A stretch of DNA of 64,000 nt from contig QANY01006259.1 of the NCBI GenBank assembly GCA_003255025.1, forward strand, positions 558,001 to 622,000, written 5' to 3'. The position numbers and the translations under genes were made by a program. The notes below the pieces were generated by a model that saw only the letters and a program-made list of their open reading frames with translations, did no database searches and had not been told where the DNA came from. Numbering within the stretch: the first letter of the stretch is position 1; each line of letters opens with the position of its first letter. Positions 59,700 through 64,000 of this stretch are shown here, in pieces. The stretch is from Datisca glomerata (lineage: Eukaryota > Streptophyta > Magnoliopsida > Cucurbitales > Datiscaceae).

Positions 59700-60834
59700 A
59701 CTTGGTTAACAAATCGGCCGGTTGGTCTATAAGAAGGATAAAAAAGAATGTCCATTTGTCTCTTTAGTACCTGTCTCGAATAATATCAAACCGTATATAT
59801 CTTGTTAATAGCAGGATTAGGTGGTTGACTCAAAGACAAATGTAATTCTTGCAATAGACCTTTTAAACCAAGCAACTTTAGTTGTTGCATTTGCCATAGA
59901 TCTGTACTCACTCTCCATAGTAGATGTAGCAATAACATTCTGCTTTTTATAGGACCAGGAAAAAGATTGTGACAACTCTTTGAGTCAGTGTTAGATAACT
60001 TCCTGTTACCAAAATGAAATCTACATATACTACCAAGAAGAGTATATCTTTAGCAGCATGAAATATAAACAAAGATGTAACATTGCATTCGAGAATCCCT
60101 GATGTAATACAGCTCACTTGAGCTTATCATACCAAGGCTTTCTTGAGTTTGCATGCATGCAGTGGCTCATTGCTGTCTCTAAATCATTAGGCTGAGTCAT
60201 ATAAACTATCTCCTTATAACAATATTCAAGAAGCATTATTTACATCCAGTTGCTTGATAACTCAACTGAAATTGACAGTTACATGAAGAATAATCCTGAC
60301 TATTGTAGGTTTAACTACATGACTGAGAGTTTCTTTATAATCGATTCTTGGCGTTTTAACAAACCCCTTTGTCACCAGCCTAGTTTTGTAACTTTGTGCA
60401 CTACCATATAGATTGAGTTTTAACTTAAAAACCTACTTATTACCAAGTATTGACATACCAGACTATTAGGAACAAGTTCCCCTGTTTAGTTTTTGGTGTG
60501 AGTAGTAAACTCATCTAACATAGTTGGTTTCCAATTTGTATCAGCAAGGGATCCTTTTACTGAGCTTGGGTCAATAGGTAAAGATAAAGAAGCCAGAGGA
60601 TATTGTTTGGTTGCACTAATTTTTTTGCTTGAAAATATTTTTTTTAGACCTAGTTTGCATACTGTGTGTAAAAGTTGTTGTAGGTATATGACTAGAGTTA
60701 TGTCTAGGAGGTTCATTATGGAAAATTGGTTCAATATGCAAGTTTATAACCAAATTATAGGGTATAGAAGAGAAATGAGGTATGACTTTAGCTACATTAT
60801 TAATATCCGAAGCTAGACTATTATTCTGCAACAA
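59700..60834 (-). pseudogene. Copia reverse transcriptase, broken
   Basis: The frames read HSMQTRSKKNIFKQKN (60660-60616) and ASLSLPIDPSSVKGSLADTN then WKPTMLDEF (60600-60510), which is the pre-RT HTMTTRSK linker and the RT start with A-WK-AM--E. Further degraded RT readings continue to about 59700, with VDFILVV-like residues near 60020. No intact YVDD box is seen. Confidence 0.75.
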
Positions 60835-61099
60835 TTCTAAGAATGAGAAACTTGTAGTGTTAGTACTGACTAAGGATTGAGAATTGGCATTATCTTGATG
60901 TTCTGTTGAACTATGAGCATCTGAGCATAAAAATGGAAATGTAAGTTTAAAATGTGATTGACAAGTTAATGAGCCTTTATTAAACTAAAAAACAGAAAAC
61001 ATATGTTGATAAGGAAAGAAAGACTCATTAAAAATCACAGTTCTTGTGATATATCCTACCAGGTTTATGCAAACATTTATACCCCTTATGGACATTTGT

Positions 61100-62138
61100 A
61101 GAACCTAGAAACAAACATAAATGAGAATGAGAATCCACTATATGTGCATTATATGGTCTCATAGGTGGATAGGCAAGCACAACTAAAAGTCTTTAAGATG
61201 GTATAATCTAAATATTTTTCACACAGTTTTTTTATAAGGAGAAGTACCGGTCAAAGCGGGGTTGGTAACTTGTTATAAGATGGGTAGAGGTTTGGACTAC
61301 TTCCCACCAGTATAATAAAGGCGTAAAAGACTGAGATATTAGAGTAAGTCTTGATTCCACTATTATTTCTATGCTTTTTTCTATCTTATCATTCTACTGT
61401 CAACATGTGGACAAGGATGTCTTAAACTTTTTCCGTCTTTGAAGAATGTTTGGTAAATGACCCATACTAAGCTCCCCGGCCAGATTGTAACGTCTTTATA
61501 TTTTCATCAAGTCAGTTTTCTATGAATGTTTTGGAAACAAAAAATGTTTCTAAGGCTTCTGATTACTTTAAAGGATAGACCCATGAAAATCTAGTAAAGT
61601 CATCTAAGAAACAAATATCATATATAACACCTTTTTTGAAAGGGCATGAGAAGGACCCAATAGATCAAACTGTATATGTTCTAGGGGACTGATTAATAGT
61701 ATTAGACTTTGGAAAATGTAAGAGATGATTCTTACCTTTTTGACAAGCATCACATAAAGCTGGAACAAACTTATTACAAACAGTTTTGTCATCTTGAGAA
61801 GTTTGTGCTAGAACTTCAGTTGATTGATGCTCTAATCGTTTATGCCACACATCCACATTGGTTGTATTCCTCTTTGAACAATCAGTAGTTTCACAAACAG
61901 AAGCATTTTTATATTTGGATTCTTTGCTAGACATATTTTCAACAGAAGGATACACATTAGTTTGCATAGTTTTTGAAGACAAAGTTGAATCGAACATTGT
62001 ATTATTCAAGGTGCGTAAATAAGTATTACAGCTGGATACAATAGAGGAACTTGAATAAAAATCTTTAGAAAAACAATCAATAAAAAATAAACTATTCTTT
62101 ATTGAACTTTTATTTCCTACGAAACTATCAGAAAACAA
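61100..62138 (-). pseudogene. Copia protease end and integrase N-terminal region
   Basis: The frame at 62138-61665 (157 codons) contains a serine-rich stretch, then VDVWHKRLEHQSTEVLAQTS and CDACQKGKNHLLHFPKS, the H-H-C-C zinc site of the GAG-pre-integrase domain. The frame at 61792-61604 reads PLEHIQFDLLGPSHALSKKV, the first catalytic aspartate region of integrase. The rest of the integrase core is degraded. Confidence 0.8.
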
Positions 62139-62399
62139 AAAACTTGGTGATTTTTTTGTGATAGATTGTAAAGGCTGAATGTTGCAGCCAAAAGAAGAAA
62201 GGATCTTTCACACCACGATAAGCCAACAAGTACAATTCTCCTTTACGTATTCTTTGTATGCAGCAGTATTGTTCCTTTGGTTTCATTCTTAACAAGACAA
62301 GAATCAGAATGGAGCTCAATGTACTATTATCATGAGTTTTAGAGACAATTATAAGGTTTTTCTTTATGTGAGGTACTCTAAGAATGGAATTAAGCTTTA

Positions 62400-63330
62400 A
62401 AGATGAAGTTTTTCAAGGTAAAGGTAAAGACGATGATCCTATGTGAGAAACTACCAAGTGCCTACCATTGCCAGCATCTAACTTTCATTACCTCCATTTT
62501 CTTATGCAACACTAAGGTAGTGTAAGCAGCAATAACACGATTCTTTAATGCACTATCAGCATACCAGTTCAATGCCCATATAGTATTTGGCGAAGCCGTG
62601 TAAGCTGCAGGATCCTATAGACAGTAGTTGTTAAGCCACAAAATTTGTTTTGCTGTTGAGAAAAGTTCTGGCCATCATTACAGTTTAATTCATATTTGTA
62701 GTAGCATATTTCTGCAGTATGTCCAGTTTAGCACAAACCTGACAAATCACCATTATATTATTGCTCCTTCCTCCAATGACATCTCTTCTTCCATTAAAAC
62801 TACCTTGTTTCCTCCTCTGTCCGAATTCTTGTTCAATTTCTGATTTCCATACCCAGAATTATGCTGATTTCTATAAGGTTGATCTCTTTTATTACAAAAT
62901 GTTGGTGACCATGTTCGCAAACATCATGATATTGGCCTCAGTTTCTGAATGTTGCCTTCCATCTTACATTCATGACACATAAGTAGAGATTGTATTTATT
63001 CTCGTTCAAGATCACAGTCTTTGGAAGTTATAATAACTACAAATGAGTCAGACTCAGGTTCAAGCAAATTTAATACATAGAGAACTAGATCTTGATCTCC
63101 AAATGTTTGACCAGTAGCAGCCAATTCATCTACATACACCCTTATCTTATCATAATAATTTGTAATGGACAGATTACCTTTCTTGCTAGACTGTAGATTG
63201 CCCCTGAGTCTATCAATTTGGCTTTGGAATGACTAGCAAAATTTATTTCTAAAGAACTCCATACCTCTGCTGGATTACTGTATTTTGTGAAAGTTCCTAG
63301 AACTATTTCACTCATTGAAGTCCTCAACCA
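62400..63330 (-). pseudogene. Copia gag and protease start
   Basis: The frame at 63327-63142 reads SMSEIVLGTFTKYSNPAEVW then SSLEINFASHSKAKL, the gag helix typical of this copia group. At about 62740-62700 VICQVCAKLDILQKYA is a damaged CCHC knuckle. At about 62580-62530 NTIWALNWYADSALKNRVIA corresponds to the protease active site, where DSG has become DSA. Confidence 0.8.
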
Positions 63331-63615
63331 TTTTAAGCAAAATCTGATCTTTCTAATCTAAGAGTTATATTCTGGATTTTCTCTCCATTATTAATTATCT
63401 TTGTGGCTTTTCTGCTAAGCAAAATACTATTTCATTAAAATCATGTCCGAAAAAATTTGCAGCCATTTAGGACCTCCAGAACACATAGAATCCTTTATCA
63501 ATATTTATAGAAATTGAACTGATGAAAACTGTTGGGAAAGATGCTGCTAACCCTTGTTGCAGTATTATTGCTCTGTGCATTGTTGGTTGTTGATGCTGTC
63601 ACGGATGTGAGTGTT

Positions 63616-63630
63616 GCAGCTCTGATACTA
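63616..63630 (-). other. Primer-binding site of the 59-64 kb copia
   Basis: The minus strand reads TAGTATCAGAGCTGC right after the LTR end TTTTACA. It is the initiator-Met tRNA complement with one or two changes. Confidence 0.85.
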
Positions 63631-63892
63631 TGTAAAAGTTATTAAGGATCTATTTTGACAACAAGAGAATATTTCTCTATCTTCACTAACGTGTGAAGTA
63701 GAGAGTCTTTTGTATGTATAGATCAAGTATTCAAGATTACACTCACGAAGGAGATACAAGAAAGCTAAAAGTAGACATTTGAGGCTAAGCCTGAGAACCA
63801 ACTGATATTAGTTTTTATGAAATTGAGCTAAACTGTCAAACTGATCTCAGTTAGTTCAACCACTTACATTCTTAACCAATTACTTTTTATGA
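63631..63892 (-). repeat. 5' LTR of the 59-64 kb copia
   Basis: This 262-bp LTR ends TTTTACA at 63631 beside the primer-binding site. Its outer start is mutated: the expected TG reads TC (plus strand ATGA where the other LTR has ATCA). It is followed by GAGAC. Confidence 0.85.
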
Positions 63893-63897
63893 GAGAC

Positions 63898-64000
63898 CTA
63901 CAAACTACAAGTGGTACGTCTCCTCTTAGTTGTGATAATTTTCCTGGGATCATGCGCCTCTAGTGTTAAAGTCAACGACTACTTACCATGACTTGTATAT
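63898..64000. other. Flank of the last copia, possibly interrupted coding DNA
   Basis: Joining 59160-59385 with 63893 onward across the GAGAC duplication gives a plus-strand frame. It includes PIQGTHMYDSRKHNIQLGTF and SSPKRPTNYKWYV before a stop. The reading is short and no family is recognised, so coding status is doubtful. Confidence 0.2.

Larger units (their letters stand above)
59386..63892 (-). mobile_element. Ty1/copia element with two LTRs and target duplication, decayed
   Basis: This 4.5-kb minus-strand element has 5' LTR 63892-63631, primer-binding site 63630-63616, gag (about 63330-62700), protease (about 62580-62400), integrase (62138-about 61100), RT (60834-about 59700), polypurine tract 59633-59625 and 3' LTR 59624-59386. 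GAGAC flanks both sides (59381-59385 and 63893-63897). All coding domains contain stops or frameshifts, and RNase H is mostly missing, so it is dead and internally shortened. Confidence 0.88.

Noticed and set aside
1..64000. CRISPR arrays, operons, ribosome binding sites, tRNA and rRNA genes
   Set aside because: The window is plant nuclear DNA; no regularly spaced short repeats with unique spacers and no tRNA or rRNA cores were seen.

Overview
This window looks like repeat-rich, intergenic nuclear DNA from a flowering plant, probably a eudicot. It is very AT-rich. It carries plant-type LTR retrotransposons (Ty1/copia and a Tat/Ogre-like Ty3/gypsy), CACTA DNA transposons, a remnant of an endogenous plant pararetrovirus (Caulimoviridae), and broken pieces of plant genes with GT/AG exon borders. 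I see no intact protein-coding host gene, no tRNA or rRNA gene and no CRISPR array. Almost every reading frame is interrupted, so this is a graveyard of elements rather than an expressed cluster.

Layout. 1-3890: decayed, truncated caulimovirid provirus (movement protein, coat protein with zinc knuckle, aspartic protease; no reverse transcriptase). 6.3-10.2 kb: minus-strand exon-like fragments of an unrecognised plant gene, one exon present twice. 10.2-16.4 kb: AT-rich DNA with no gene. 16.4-20.1 kb: a MATE-transporter exon, a WEE1-kinase exon, a lone LTR with primer-binding site, an 81-codon open exon, and a worn CACTA-like terminus. This may be a transposon that captured gene pieces. 21.2-24.2 kb: 3'-truncated minus-strand copia with its 5' LTR. 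24.94-30.67 kb: CACTA element with perfect 10-bp terminal inverted repeats and an internal minus-strand spliced gene candidate.

33.1-57.75 kb is best read as one old minus-strand copia element broken into four pieces: LTR and gag at 57.75-56.43, protease/integrase/RT at 42.58-40.6, RNase H at 38.71-38.45, and the C-terminus at 33.33-33.1. Three later insertions separate them. These are a Tat/Ogre-like gypsy (about 42.59-56.43), a truncated relative of the CACTA element (from 38.717), and a plus-strand copia (33.328-38.444) whose 5-bp target duplication AAATC is still intact. The protein reading of the old copia resumes across each insertion, which fixes the order of events.

57.75-59.38 kb holds AT, GA and about 44-bp tandem repeats. 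59.386-63.892 kb is a decayed but structurally complete minus-strand copia with two LTRs and the target duplication GAGAC.

Domain assignments come from reading motifs by eye. No database search was run, so lineage names and the host-gene identities (MATE, WEE1) are recognition-level calls.
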